64,000 nt of DNA from Pomphorhynchus laevis (lineage: Eukaryota; Acanthocephala; Palaeacanthocephala; Echinorhynchida; Pomphorhynchidae), in contig WNNJ02001920.1 of the NCBI GenBank assembly GCA_012934845.2, forward strand, positions 1 through 64,000. Reading direction: 5' to 3'. A program made the translations under genes and the position numbers. Each line of letters opens with the position of its first letter. Position 1 is the first letter of the stretch. Under the pieces are notes generated by a model. That model searched no databases. It saw nothing but the letters and a program-made list of their open reading frames with translations, and was not told the origin of the DNA. Shown here piece after piece: positions 1 to 12,179 of the stretch.

Positions 1-356
1 ATTATTAATAAATTAATTTTTAATTAATTTTATATTCTTAATATTTAATTTTAATTAGGTAAATTAATTATATAAATTTTATTAAAAAGAATGTATTATT
101 TTTATAATTTTTTAATATTGTTGTATGTTAAATCAATTTAAATACAAAAGTATTTGAATTTTTAAATTTGCATCTAAATAGTTTATCACAAATAATATTT
201 TACGTTTTATCGATAAGAGAAGTTTAAACATCCGAAGAATGAAAGTTTTTGTGTTTATAAAAATTGGATCGTATTACATTAGTATTAGTAGTAACGAATA
301 TGTCGAGGCCCTATATTAGGCGTCGACTATAATAGTGAGCCAAAAATATTTTAACC

Positions 357-714
357 TTACACTAGTGTGTCTCTGTTGTACTTCCATGTCTTGTAATTTT
401 GTTCAAGTTTATGATTTTCGCTATAATTTGAGTAACAACCAAGTGTGCTAGGTACTATTTCAGCTTTTATCCAAGAATTAAAAACTAATCGCGCAGCAGA
501 AATGGTTGAGTGTTTCCATACCAACAAGTACCGATTTACAACACTTTGTTCCATTGTACATTTGTCCGAACAGTCTAGTGTGTGGTCCTGCATGATTTGC
601 CGAATGCCTGACGATCTTATGGTTAGAACTTTACTTTTTGAATATAAAATCAACGGCAAATTACTTGTCTGTATTTTTAAACAATTTCCATCGTTTTTAT
701 ATCACAAGCAATAA
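357..714. other. Unidentified open region
   Basis: Both strands stay open here: about 100 codons on the - strand (357-659) and 89 on the + strand (445-714). The + reading contains a Cys-x2-Cys pair (SCMIC) and the - reading has scattered Cys and Trp. I recognise no family on either strand. GC content is higher than the flanks, which suggests a remnant of something once coding, either host exon or transposon. The first 350 bases are AT-rich and hold nothing I can identify. Confidence 0.2.
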
Positions 715-848
715 AAAAATTGGAAATTGGGTTTTTCATTCTATTATAACAAAACAACATTACTTTTTGAGGATATTAATTTGTTTCTTTTAATTGTAGT
801 TATTTATATAATAGAAGCAGAAAAATGAGAATTTATTAATAAAAGGTG

Positions 849-939
849 CAGTTTAATATTTCAATAGCTGCTGCTATCATCAGAAACTTGATGAGAAAAA
901 GTTCCTGATGATAGCAGCAGCTATTGAAATATTAAACTG
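849..939. repeat. Perfect 35-bp inverted repeat, hairpin
   Basis: Arms 849-883 and 905-939 are exact reverse complements of 35 nt. The 21-nt loop (884-904) itself contains AACTT and AAGTT, which can extend the stem. Outside the arms, AAAAGG-like and CTTTTTT-like flanks pair further, imperfectly. The total size resembles a microRNA precursor, but a perfect stem is more typical of a recent fold-back duplication or a tiny MITE. The arms contain TAGCTGCTGCTA-type sequence with no coding sense. Confidence 0.8.
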
Positions 940-959
940 AACTTTTTTTATCGAATAAA

Positions 960-1780
960 TTGTCGTTTCTTTGGTTCGATTCTATAAATAAAAATAATAT
1001 TACGTTCCAGCATAATGAATAAAACAGTTTAAGAAAACTTACAAAATTAAACAATTCTAATTTTCCCATTGGATATAGTAGCCAAAATCCAAGGCAAGTC
1101 AAAAGTCTCCATCACATCATCACAAATAAGTACTGCCATTGTAAGAAATCGATAGTATTGAAAAATAAGTAAAATATTTATCATAAGTGAAACCCGAATT
1201 ACGAAATGTTGGCATGCGCTTATTTGATCGTATCTTTTTATTAGGTGTTAAAACCAATATTGAAAGCAACAGAATTTAAATGCTTTTTTAAATCATTTTT
1301 AAATAATAATTTAAATTATTTAAATTATTTATTCATTTAAATTATTGGTAGTTTTAGGATATTAATTAGTGGTAGAATTATTAATAATTTATTATTAATA
1401 ATTTATTAAATTATTCTTTAATAATTTAATAATTTATTAAATTAATAATAAATTTTAATAATAATTTGTTAGATGTTAAATTATTATTTCTATATACCAC
1501 CAAATAATAAATTCGGTCATTTATTGGTTCCTCATCAGAATAATAAATAATTAATTAATTAATAATAATGAATTTTGCAACGACATTGGCATTTTTTAAT
1601 ATTAAAAATTATTTCTTAAAAATAAAATCAAACAAAAAATATCAAAATACATAAATTAACAAAATATTTTTAAAAATAAATATAAAATAATTTGCGGAAA
1701 ACTTTATGGATAATAAATAATTTATAGAATATGTTAGAATAAGATACACTATATAATCATATTTAATCTTTTATATCGTA
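960..1780. other. AT-rich stretch without a gene
   Basis: Dominated by A/T, with runs such as 1310-1470 made of TTTAAATTATT and AATAATTTATT words. I see no coding region, RNA gene or recognisable transposon. Confidence 0.6.
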
Positions 1781-2335
1781 AAGATGACATATTTAAATTT
1801 ACAAGAAACATATTTTTGCATGAGCAGTCATGCATACCATATGAAATATAATACATTAAATAATGAAATTTTAAGAATTGCAACAATTTGTAACGATATT
1901 GGTTTTCTTCAAAATCATTTTAATAATTTAATATATGCATATTTTAAACTAGGTTAATATAGAAATAACATCAAACTGTATAAAAATATACCTAAATTAT
2001 ATAAAGATATGAAATATATGTTTCGATATATTGATGATATATGCGTATTTAATTCTATCAATTTTTATTCAATAAGCGAATAAATTTATCCAGGTAACAT
2101 CATTCTTAATAAAACCAATATTAATGATAAATAAGGTATATATCTAGATATGAACATTAAATTAACATCAATTAAAACTACTTTTAATTTATATCGTAAA
2201 GATGACAGTTAAATTTACAAGAAACATTTTTTAATGAGCATTTATGCATACCATATAATATAAAAATAAATACATTAAATAATGAAAATTTAAGAATTGC
2301 TACAATTTGTAACGATATTCCCTTTCTTCAAAATC
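1780..2335 (+). mobile_element. Naiad-type PLE fragments (RT C-terminal part)
   Basis: Two decayed + strand pieces of the Penelope-like element seen complete at 35.9-38.9 kb. The first (1780-1960) encodes remnants of YRKDDIFKFTRNIFLHE and the following region. The second (2000-2335) starts with KYMFRYIDDICVFN and runs into the same YRKDD block, so the pieces are out of order. This old copy keeps the catalytic YIDD of RT motif C at 2027-2038, which two better-preserved copies have lost. Many stops; no function expected. The CR1-like LINE begins directly after it at about 2338. Confidence 0.75.
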
Positions 2336-2337
2336 AT

Positions 2338-3300
2338 GTACGGTTATCGGCCCTTTACTGTTCAACATTTTTCTTCAGGATCTGTTATAAAGACTGAAAT
2401 GCAATATCCTAGCGTTTACGGATGACCTCGAGTTATGACGGTGCATTCAAACGTATCATGACTGTTTTCTGCTCCAGTAAGATTTAGACAATATTGTTAG
2501 GTGGAGTAATGAGACAGGACTGATGTTAAACATATCAAAGTGCTGCCACATGCACTTAGGACATAAGAAATTTCCTTTCAGATATAAATACAGTACCAAG
2601 ACAATTACGCAGGTACAATGCACAAGAGATTTGGGAATACTTGTGCACAAGTCATTGAAGAGTCGTCCAAACACGGATAGAATCATCCAAACGACCATGA
2701 AACTTATCTATGTGGTCCGGAGGTGTTTTTGTAACCCATCGACTTCCTGCCTTAAAATAATACACAATTCACTTATTCGTCTAATTATTAAATATTGTAT
2801 CCTTGCGGTATTTTCGTGTACATGTGGTGAGATGAATGAGCTTGAAAATGACCTCCGTAGGTTGACGAGATCGTGCCATTCCCTCAGGAAATTATCATAT
2901 ATAGACCGCTTGAGCAAAATAGGAGTTCATTTAGTTCGTTTTAGTATAGTGTCTTGATATTTTGTTTTAGGGATATGTTATTCTAGCGTGACGGATTCCC
3001 GGTCAACTGTATTCAGCAAAGCCAGCGAACTACTAACCGAGGTCACTCTCTTACTGTTAGGACCCTGCATCACGGCAAACTCGGAAGACTATTTGCCTTT
3101 CTCATCGAGCGGTGAGGCTTTGGAACAAACTTACAGAGAATATCGTCAACATATCAAATAGAGTGCACTTCAATAAAACGCTAATTACATGGCTTTGCAC
3201 AGATTCTAATTTCAATATCCTGTATCCGGATTAAGATTTTTTTTGAAAGGATATTGAAAGGATACTATTCTATATCAGGATAAAGATTTTGTTGACATAA
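2338..3300 (+). mobile_element. CR1-like LINE, 3' part (RT palm to end)
   Basis: Starts inside the RT with VIGPLLFNIFLQDLL (motif B end), then AFTDDLE, which replaces the usual YADD box near 2409. An uninterrupted stretch (2523-2957) carries the thumb/C-terminal signature NISKCxxMHLGH, RDLGILVHKSLK and LRRLTRSCHSLRKLSY. Further remnants follow to about 3180, including the usual RLWNxL-like block in broken frame. The 3' end holds an imperfect tandem duplication of a GGATATTGAAAGGATA-like unit at 3220-3290. It lacks endonuclease and most of the RT, so it is a typical 5'-truncated copy. CR1-like is inferred from motif style only. Confidence 0.75.
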
Positions 3301-3339
3301 AATTAGTTTTACTGTGAGCAGACAAAACAGCTGCCTTTC

Positions 3340-3616
3340 TATAGTCTTGCATGTTATAATAATAATTTAAATTTTCAATAGATACATATTTTAAAATAGG
3401 TTACTATAAAAATAACATTACTGTTGTAATGTTACTATCAACAAAATCAATACATAAAAATATTCACTAAAGAGTTCAAATATCTACAAACATTTTCCAC
3501 CAAAGAGTAAAATATTTTTAAATGTTTATTTAAATTTATTTATTCTTAATAATATTGCGTTGATTTATATTTTACTATTTTCTGTTTGATGTTATTTTTA
3601 TAGTAACCTATTTTAA
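3340..3616. mobile_element. Naiad PLE scraps in inverted orientation
   Basis: A + strand scrap near 3361-3425 and a - strand scrap near 3540-3615 both match the element's segment encoding LNNLIDTYFKLGYYKNNI. They face each other across about 100 bp, the inverted arrangement that PLE insertions are known for. Heavily decayed. Confidence 0.55.
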
Positions 3617-3678
3617 AATATTTATTGTGTGAAAATTTAATTCATCGAGATGAATTAAATTTTCACACAATAAATATT
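3617..3678. repeat. Perfect 30-bp palindrome with 2-nt spacer
   Basis: Arms 3617-3646 and 3649-3678 are exact reverse complements separated by GA. No mismatch despite decayed surroundings, so it formed recently or is an artefact. It sits right at the edge of the inverted Naiad scraps. The following 3680-4020 holds nothing else I can identify. Confidence 0.9.
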
Positions 3679-4032
3679 CTTATAATGGTATTGGTTTTCA
3701 CAAAATGAAACATCACTATCGTGATACGTCAATTTTAATGAAATATGTAAATTCGATGTAATCAAATTAAAAAAGATAATTTTCAAATTAATTGCAAATT
3801 TATCTGATTTTCCAAATTTTTACGAAATCTAGAAGATTTCGATAAATCTGGAATCTTTATCGTGTGACTCGTTTATTTACACATCAATTTGATGGTTATT
3901 CAAACACACGGCTAAGTTTATTAATGTAATTCTGAGTTTTGTTTGTCTCGAATATGACTTACACGATCCTTAGAACCTGTTCGGTGAAATAGAATATGAA
4001 AACCTATTCGGTGTTCAAGTGAAGATTGTCAT

Positions 4033-4896
4033 GTGTGGACAAGTGTTTCAGTTCCTGGGGAAAAGAAAGCAGCTCTGTCTAATGCATCTTTCAACTGCGG
4101 GTACTGCTGCGCATCTTTGATAAATGATTTGGAGACGGAATCTACCCCCTTGGTTGTCGGTCAGTCGAGTTGTAATTCTCTTGGAGCCATATCAGCTTCA
4201 CCAATTCCAAAAAGCATAAGTGCCGGTCAAAGTAGGAAGGTTCTTATTTCCAAATCTACTAAGAATGTTGAAAGTTCCAGTCATAGTGATGGAAGCTATT
4301 CTAACTCTATATATCCCTCCTCAAGTCTTAACTATATATATCCATCATCAAGTCTTAACCATATATATCCCTCCTCAAGTCTTGCAAATAATCCAATCAA
4401 TATAGATTTAACTGTAGAGGGTGAGACTGTAGCTATGGATGTTCCAGTGCATTTACCTGATATCACTAATGATGAATACACATATTGTTAGCTTTTGAAT
4501 CATGGTTATATGTCTGATAATGGGACTGTTAAAAAGAAGGAACAAGCGTCAACGATAAGTCAACATACACCATCCGCAGTGTCAAGTGACGGTCTCGAAT
4601 TGCAAATTGGTAATAATAGGAAACACACCGCTGATCGATGTAGATCTGTTATTCTGGCCAATGTAAGAGAATCTTTATTTGAGAACGCACAAGTACGTCT
4701 TAACGAGGACGTCCAGAGTGTGAGATTTATATTGACGCATGTACTTGGTTCTTGCAATGTGGATATTGTCGACCGTGTTAAACTCGTTGCATTATTTCGA
4801 CTGGATATGCGTGATACACTTAGTAATAGGCCGCGTTTACTCAAGGCCGTATTTAGGGATCAGTTGCATGCTGAGTTAATTCTTCGGGATTCATAA
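4033..4896 (+). pseudogene. LINE ORF1 remnant (CR1-like element)
   Basis: About 288 codons in one frame, interrupted by one TAG at about 4489. The N-terminal half is Ser-rich and carries three tandem copies of an octapeptide, IYPSSSLN/Y-like, encoded by three near-identical 24-27 bp DNA repeats at about 4303-4385. The C-terminal half (VDRVKLVALFRLDMRDT, RPRLLKAVFRDQLHAELILRDS region) resembles the RNA-binding region of CR1/Jockey-type ORF1 proteins, where a conserved RPRLLKV-F block is common. The RT of the same element follows within 60 bp, so the endonuclease and RT fingers are deleted. The start is uncertain because the frame runs in from upstream. Confidence 0.6.
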
Positions 4897-4944
4897 TGGT
4901 AATGTAATAATTCATAATAGTAATGTCTCACTGATCAGTAGACA

Positions 4945-5804
4945 ATTACAGACCAGTAAGTATTACTTGCTTATGTTGTAGAATGTTAGAGCGAATTATA
5001 CATGGTTATATGGTCAAGTTTTATAGTGAGAATAATGTAATAGCTTCTGAGCAACATGGTTTCCGTAAGGGTTATTCGACAGTTACTAATCTACTCGTAG
5101 CCCGTCTTGATTGGTCAGCTAATAAAGCCGTATCAATTGCTACTGACATCATATTCTTCGATTTCTCTAAGGCATTTGACAGAGTAGACCATAGATTCCT
5201 CCTAAATAAACTAGAGAAAAGTGGCATTCCATTTTTGCTTGTTAGATGGATTGAATCGTTTTTAAGCAATCGTAGTTATTGTGTGCATGTAGATAATTTT
5301 TACTCTTCTTCGCGGCCATGTAATATAGGGATGCCTCAAGGTTCAGTATTTGTTCCATTGTTATTCAGTGTCTACATCAACGATCACCCGGAATTTAGTG
5401 ATTCTCGAATGCTTTTATATGCAGACGATTTGAAAATCTGACGGGCAATTCGTTCACCCAATGATATAGTTAAACTGCATCAGGATATCGATGAAGTCGA
5501 AAATTGGGCTCTGCTCAATCGGTTGATTGTCAATATATCAAAATGCAAACATTTACGTGTTTGTGGCAGAAATGCTCAATCTTCCGCTAATTATAGCTTT
5601 CAAAACAGTGATATAGAACGAGTGAACAAATATAAGGATTTGGAAGTGTGGATAAACAGTGACTTGAGTACCATCACACATACTGAACATGCTTGTTCAA
5701 ATGCGTTGGGGATAATCGGTCAACTTCGACGCACTTTCATTGCACTCAATCAATTTGCCCTACGTCCGCTACAAAAATTAAACAAATTAAACAAAACACT
5801 ATAA
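4945..5804 (+). pseudogene. CR1-like LINE reverse transcriptase fragment
   Basis: The frame begins with DNYRPVSITCLCCRMLERII (RT motif 1 region), then HGFRKGYSTVTNLL (motif 2/2a), FFDFSKAFDRVDH (motif A, catalytic Asp present), GMPQGSVFVPLLFSVYIND (motif B) and LLYADDLKI (motif C YADD). A stop follows at about 5439. The thumb continues in another frame (5523-5804) with NISKCKHLRVCG and YKDLEVWINSDLS. The catalytic boxes are intact, but the endonuclease is missing, the frame is shifted and the 3' end is short. It lies immediately after the ORF1 remnant on the same strand, so both belong to one internally deleted element at about 4030-5810. Confidence 0.8.
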
Positions 5805-5809
5805 AAATG

Positions 5810-6330
5810 TACGTGATGAATTTACAGTGATTATATCTTGAAGGATATTTTAGTTTTTATTGATTTACTTTTATGTGATTATAATCGCTTATCATATCTA
5901 ATTCAACTCGAATTTTAATTTTCAATGTGCCCATTCGTGTGTGGCCGAGATGCTGTCTGGATCAAGCGATAAGGTTGTAGAAATTATTCCATTAGTAGTT
6001 GCTATAATAAATTGTAAAAGATAGCTAATGATTTAAGCTTTATTATTACAATCTACAGACAACGCTGCTATAGTGTTAATAAACACAATATTTGAAATGC
6101 CATTATATATTTTCGGTTTGAAATTGCCACTCATTGCATATAAATCGCTTTAAAAATTCGTCTTTATTAAAGTGGATATTGTGGATATGCATCCACTTAC
6201 ATGTCCACAAAATTACAAATTTACAGTTTAAAAAAATAAAAGAAAAAAGTATAAAGAATGTCAATGAGTTGATGTTGATGTGTGGACGAGGGTGGGTCAG
6301 TTTAAAAGGGTTAGAATGATTGAATCAATT
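5810..6330. other. Intergenic AT-rich sequence
   Basis: No gene seen. The part from about 6120 may be 3' untranslated sequence of the - strand LINE that follows, since a TGGATATTGTGGATATGC duplication and A-rich runs occur there. Confidence 0.4.
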
Positions 6331-7880
6331 ATTAAGGAATAGAAAGTAGAGCGGATACTGTGTTTGAAGGATTTGAAAGAAGGCGGTTGAGGGCATGCCA
6401 GGAGGTAGTTTATTCCTGAGAATACGAGCGGCAATAAAAATGGAACGCCGGCCATAGTTCGAGAAAAATAACAGAACATTGAGAAAAGAGTCACGTGAAT
6501 GAAGATTTATGGAGGTGAGGCGAGATTTAGTAAGTGTAGGAATATGCAAATAAGAAGGCGAGTTTGAAGAAAAGAGTCGATAAGTGATACGAAGGATACC
6601 GAATATAATGTGGTTTTCCATAGTTAGCTAGTTGGGTTAGATAGGCAAGAGAAAATTTGATCAAAACGGCGGAGGCGAAAAAAGATACGTATGGCGGAAT
6701 TCACAAGGCGCTGGAGAGGAAGAAGATAAAATTTAGAAGAGACAGCAAAAAAGATTGAGGAAAAATCGATGTTTAAAAACAAAGACTGGAGATCAGAGAG
6801 TGACATGAGTTATAATCAATCGAGCTTATAACACGGCTAAGGTCGCGAAGTATCAGATTGCATGATCGTATTTGTTGCGAAGGAATGGATCGATAGAAAG
6901 ACAGTTGTCGAAGTGAAATGAACTTCCCAAAAGTGAGATGTTTAAAATTAGGAATAACGGTCAAATTGAGAAATACCGAGGGAGGTGAGACATAGAAAAG
7001 AAGGGATAACCCGTTGTATGCAAGAATTGAAATGGTTAAGAGACAATCGAAGTGAGGAAAGATGCTGGGATAAGAATAGAAGACAATCGTAGAGTTGGCA
7101 GAGAGATCATCGATAAGATGATCATGAGAATAGGAGTAATGGATAATATTATCAGATTATTCAATGATGCAAAAGTTATGGCCACCTATACTTCTGAAGA
7201 GATCGTCAAGGAGAAGAAAGAAAATAATTGGTTCTACACAGAATCTTGAGGGATGGCACAGGAGAGAGAAGAAGGGGTAGAGTAAGGCGCATTAGAATAT
7301 AGACAGAAAGATCGTTCAAAATGATGAGAAGATAATCAGGATACACTGGCAGAAGAAAACCCATTGTTGTGGCGCATCCAATTAAGGAGGATAGAATGGT
7401 CAACAATGTCAAACGCAGAAAAATGGTCGAGAGAAATTACGACACCTCAGAGTTTCTTATCACGAGCAAGAGAAATTTAGAGGAAATTTTGTTGCAAGTT
7501 AACTCGGTAGAATGGTAAGATCGTAAAGCAGATTGAAAAGGAAGATAAAGCTTGGACGAAGAGAGGGATATGTTAACCTGGTTCAACACAAGACTTTCAA
7601 AAAGTTTAGAAACTTGGAAGGTTAGAGATAGGGCGATATGTGGAAGATAGCAAGGGACCAAGAGATAGCTTTTCTTGAGTAGTAGTCGAACTATGACGGA
7701 TTTCCAAGCAGGAGGAAAAGATCCACTACGAATGAAATATTTAACTATTGAAGTTAGGAAAGGAACAAGTTGAATTACCAAAGGTACTTTATGAGTTTCC
7801 CTAGAGTCAATTGTTATGATTTTGTTTTTATTAATTATAGTTTCTGACATGATCACTATTATGAATAAGAACATTACTTA
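6330..7880 (-). mobile_element. L2/CR1-like LINE, RT to 3' end
   Basis: Read on the - strand from 7874 the RT begins with SGSFPPAWKSVIVRLLLKK, then FQVSKLFESLVLNQV and PFQSALRSYHSTELT. Remnants of the GVPQGSVLGP region follow (7206-7412), and the 3' block includes RLVNSAIRIFFRL and ILRNKLPPGMPSTAFFQIL at 6325-6620. These are the usual landmarks of L2/CR1-type ORF2. Multiple frame breaks. The 3' 600 bp is closely repeated at 52150-52820 on the same strand, and a related family lies at 21.8-23.1 kb on the + strand. No endonuclease is recognisable, so the copy is 5' truncated. Confidence 0.75.
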
Positions 7881-7989
7881 TCCAATTTCCCCATTCAAAA
7901 GAAAAATATCTTAATTTAAAACTAATTGTATAACTAGTATCAGGTATTAGAATAAGAAAATTGAGAGAACATTATTAGAATAAGAGAAC

Positions 7990-8410
7990 ATCTAGAGGAT
8001 TGCTTTGGTATCAGGTTTCGGTCCATTTTCCTCGTTGTGGAAAAGTTGTGGGCCATAAACATTCTAATGCAATTTGATTATCTAGGGAGATATTTTTATA
8101 TATTTTTATAATATTTTTTTTATCCATTCAATTATCTATTATCTTTGATTATCTATAAACATAGATATATTATATTATGTATAGACATATTATGTTATAT
8201 TATATTATATTATATTATGCATAGACATATTTATATTATGTATAAAATTTTTATTAAAATTTCACTTAAGGAATTACATTTATTTTTAATAAATTTAATA
8301 AATTCATTATATGAAAATTATAATTATAATTATAATATTATGCATATTCAAAATATGCATCTATTAAATTATTTAAATGATTTTGAAGAAAACAAATATC
8401 TTTACAAATT
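7990..8410 (-). mobile_element. Old Naiad 3' module and small coding scrap
   Basis: The segment 7995-8080 is a diverged copy of the Naiad 3' module: it keeps TATCAGGTTTCGG, GGGCCA and a TTCTAATGC-containing loop, but the P2 pairing is lost. Near 8345-8405 a scrap matches the element's segment encoding LNNLIDTYF on the - strand. Between them lies AT-rich sequence with TATATTATATTATG repeats and no gene. Confidence 0.45.
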
Positions 8411-8436
8411 TATATTTTCATAAAATATTATAATTT

Positions 8437-9211
8437 AAATCAGCTAACTGAGTCTACGTATTGTTATATAATTATAAAATAAACAAAACATAATAATGCT
8501 AAATCAAAATTTAATAATTAAATAATAAAATTAATAATTGTTTTTAGATTTTCTATAATTTAAATCAAGTTAAAAAAAAATGAAATTTAAAATAAACGTC
8601 ATTTTTATGAATTGACTAATAAATAACAGACGATGTATAAAAATAAGGATTAGACGTTATCAGGAGGAACTGCTATGCTATCAGGTTTCGGCCCCTAACT
8701 CCTCTACCCAACATAGCAGCGGGGCCAAATACATGCTAATGATGTATTTCCTCTGATGAAATTCATTATCTAGAATCTTATTCTAATACAAAGTATATTT
8801 TTTATTATCCATCCATAAAAGAATCCCGCTAATGATTTTAAATTTATTTTTGCCACTTAAGAGTTTAAATTTATTCTTTATATTATTGTGTTGATTTATA
8901 TATTTTACTATTTTCTTCTTGATGTCATTTTTATAGTATCCTAGTTTAAAATATGTATCTATTAAATTATTTAAATGATTTTGAAGAAATACAATATCAT
9001 TACATATTAATGCAATTCTTAAAATTTCATTATTTAATGTATTATATTTTATATTATATGGTATGCATGAATGCTCATGCAAAAATATGTTTCTTGTAAA
9101 TTTAAATATGTCATCTTTACGATATAAATTAATAGTAGTTTTAGTTAATGTTAATTTAATGTTCATATCTAGATATACACCTTCTTTATCATTAATATTG
9201 GTTTTATTCGT
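8437..9211 (-). mobile_element. Naiad PLE, 3' part (RT end plus tail)
   Basis: On the - strand the coding part (9211 down to about 8860) reads DKEGVYLDMNIKLTLTK, YRKDDIFKFTRNIFLHEHS, LQNHLNNLIDTYFKLGYYK and KYINQHNNIKNKFKLLSG. It is nearly identical to the copies at 36.2 and 51.4 kb, except for a small internal insertion near the end. The tail follows: the pseudoknot module at 8664-8760 is identical to the young copies, and the terminal motif (CAGCTAACTGAGTCTACGTA as read on +) ends the copy near 8440. 5' truncated where the RTE-like LINE begins at about 9275. Confidence 0.85.
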
Positions 9212-9274
9212 TATTAAATAACAACAATTTCTTGACAAGAAAAAACAAATAATATACAAAATTTTTCCTATCAA

Positions 9275-12175
9275 CCAATGGTCCGGGTGTTGGGTCGTGG
9301 ATGCAGTGCACTAACCAAACTACTCCAAACATCCCGATCCTAGGCAACAGACCAGAGTTCCCTTTCATATAGCCCAAGACGGTCTTCGGCCAGTTTCAGG
9401 ATTTTATCTCTTCACCGGTATCGAGCTCTACCTCGAAGTCAATTTCCAGATAGTCCGATCTGAAAAATCTTCAGAGGAAGGCGATCCCTAGACATTTTCA
9501 GAACGTGTCCTAGCCACCTCGGCTGACTTTCTTCGATATGGAGAAGATGCGGTTTTACTCCTAGTTTATCCCGGATGACCGAATTGCTAACCTTATCTCT
9601 AAGGCTAAAACCGCCCACACCTCTAAGGAACCTCATTTCGGTCGCCTTTATCTGATATATTATCCTTTCGGTCGTAACCCAAAGCTCATGCCAATAAGTT
9701 AACATAAAAACAAAGATTTCGTGATAAACCGAAAGTTTCGCCCGAAGGCTCAATCCTCTCTTCACTACGACAAACATGTAGAAAGAACGCATTGCTGCGT
9801 TTGCTGCACAAATCCTCTTTTCAATTTCCCTGATGTTCCTGCTGTCCCTCTAGAACAATGCCCTGAGATACTTGAAATCATCCACATCAGGAAGAACATT
9901 TTCCCCAATCCGGATTGACATTGATACCTGAATCTGAGACGAACACGTAGAGACAGTCTTAAATGTACTAATCAACATACATGCCGCTTGGCATTTCATC
10001 GTAAATCGATCTAGTAAGCATTGTATGTCCTCATAACAAGAAGTCAATAAGACAACATCATCTGCAAAATGCAGAGATGGTATTCTCATGAAACCAAACT
10101 GATGACCGACATCCATCAGAACATCCCGTCTTGTAATTTTCTCTGTAAACAAGGAACAAAAGTAGAGACAAAGGACAAACGTGACGAAGCCCAACGCCTT
10201 CTGGAAATGATTCAGACTTCCTACCTATAACACGAACACAAATCATACTTTGTTTATACAAAGAAGCCACATCTACCCGAACACATGTAGACTTCTCCAA
10301 ATCTACCAAACACATGTAGATTGGTATGGCGAACTCCCAAGACTGTTCGAGGATCATTGAGAGAGTAAAGAGCTGATCCGTAGTTCCACGACCTAGACGA
10401 AAGCTGCATGGCTTATTCTGTGCAAATGCCCCTCAACTATAGGCCATGTTACTAACTCAAGAATCCTAGCAAATACCTTACTAGTTTGGCTAAGAAGAGT
10501 GTTGTCCCGATAATTGGAACACACTCTTCGGTCACCTTTCTTAAAGATCGGTACTACCACCCCAGTTCACCACTCACTAGGAACCTTGCCCGACTTCAAT
10601 TCAACGTTTAAGATCCGTCTTAACCACTTTACGCCAACGACGCCAAGAGCCTTTAACGCTTCAGGTTGAATCTCGTCTGATCTAGAAGACTTGTCATTAC
10701 GAAGTTTCGAACAACAGCGATGACCTCTTCCAAAGAGATGAGCTCTTTCTTTGATTCTAAAGGCTCTACTGTTACAAGAGAAGGCATATCTATCGTATTA
10801 AGGAAACTCCTAAAAAGCTCTTTCCAACAACCAAGAATTTCTTTCATGTCAGTCAGCATAGATCCTCTCTTGTCATAGACAGTTTGAGGAGTTTTCCGCT
10901 TTCCAAGACAGTTTCCTGGTCGTCCTCCAGAACATCTTCGAATGTGACCCATAATCCAGGTCTAAGTAATCTACAAATTTCTCTTAAGCCGTCTTCTTCG
11001 CTTCGGTAACGGCTCGAGCTAAAGCTCTCTTTGCTTTTCGGTACTTGTCTACAGCTCCCACTTATTTATCTGACAAAGTTGCCTTATAATCCAGCTTCTT
11101 CTGTTTGACAAAATCTCTAACTGTTGGTGTCCACCAAGCAATTCGAGTATTTCCTCTGCGACAAGCACCTAAGACCTTCGAGCCACAACTTTTCACAGTA
11201 AGTTTGGGAAGCGATGATCTGAATATCTCCCATTTCTGAGAGAAGTTTTCACCCCTTTCTGCAATCAAGAGAAGTCCTCCCGGATATAGCCAGAAAAACG
11301 TTCTTTAACAGAAACATCTGCTAAACGCTCACAGCACGCCCTCATACAACGTTTGGGTTTACCAGGCTGGTCTAGCATCCGATCTTGCCATCGAAGTTCA
11401 CTAACTACAAGGTAGTGATCGGTTGACAGCTCAGCCCATCTCTTCACACGAATGTCCGGAACATAACGTCGCAGATCTGATGAAACGATTACAAAATCTA
11501 TCATTGTTCTTTTACTGAGAGAATCCTGATGTCATGTGTATCTATGAATCTAATTATGTTCAAACATGGTGTTGGTTATGCACAAATTGTTATATGAACA
11601 AAAGTGCAATAATTTATCACCACTCGCATTCAGATCGGAGCGTTTGTTCCTCCTTAACACTCCCTTCCAAGTGCTTATGCCTCTACCAACATGATCATTG
11701 AAGTCACCAAATAGAACGAGGGAAACTCCAACAGGAATACTATCAAGTAGAGCCTGAAAATCTTTCACGAAGGCTGCGTATTCCGAGATAATGTTGAAAG
11801 CATACGCACACACAACAGTTACCCCCTTTCCGTCTTTGGCTAAAAGTCGCAGAGACGCTATCCATCCGTTCAACGGGTTAAATCTTTCTACCACTAAGGA
11901 CAGCCTGGGACTTGGAAGTATCCCTACACCTGCATGTCGTCGCTTTCCATTGTTAAATCTCGAATAGTTCAAGGTCCAGCCTTGATCCGAAAGTTAAGTT
12001 CCAGTTTCAAAATAGCAAAGAAAAGTGACTTCGACTATTTCTAGACCGAATCGAACCATCTCTTCAACTAATTCTGGTTCCTTCCCGCCAGCGAGATAAC
12101 AATCCACGTTTCTACATAAAGGCTATTCTGGTCGGATGTTAATGCCTCTTTCGTTGTCTCCATACAACTGCCTGG
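9275..12175 (-). mobile_element. RTE-like LINE, nearly full ORF2, degenerate
   Basis: Read on the - strand the order is endonuclease, RT and C-terminal domain. Endonuclease: RRHAGVGILPSPRLSLVVE, VTVVCAYAFN, LVLFGDFNDHVG (catalytic D-x-N), ITNTMFEHN (11550-11972), then MIDFVIVSSDLRRYV and ELSTDHYLVVSELRW (11265-11504). RT: EFAIPIYMCLVDLEKS, GVGLRHVCPLS, SLHFADDVVLLTS (10058-10357 and neighbours; FADD box kept). C-terminus: EMRFLRGVGGFSLRDKV, HIEESQPRWLGHVLKMSRD (9439-9792), ending at about 9275. This closely resembles the LINE family common in fish and invertebrates that I know as Rex3/RTE-like; clade assignment is from memory of the motifs. Frequent breaks make it non-functional. No ORF1 was seen, as expected for RTE. 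Confidence 0.8.
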
Positions 12176-12179
12176 TCAA

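Noticed and set aside
2456-2698. - strand 80-codon gene
   Set aside because: Antisense shadow of the CR1-like RT thumb on the + strand.
3617-3678. Intrinsic transcription terminator
   Set aside because: The hairpin is AT-rich and lies in eukaryotic repeat DNA; no gene ends next to it.
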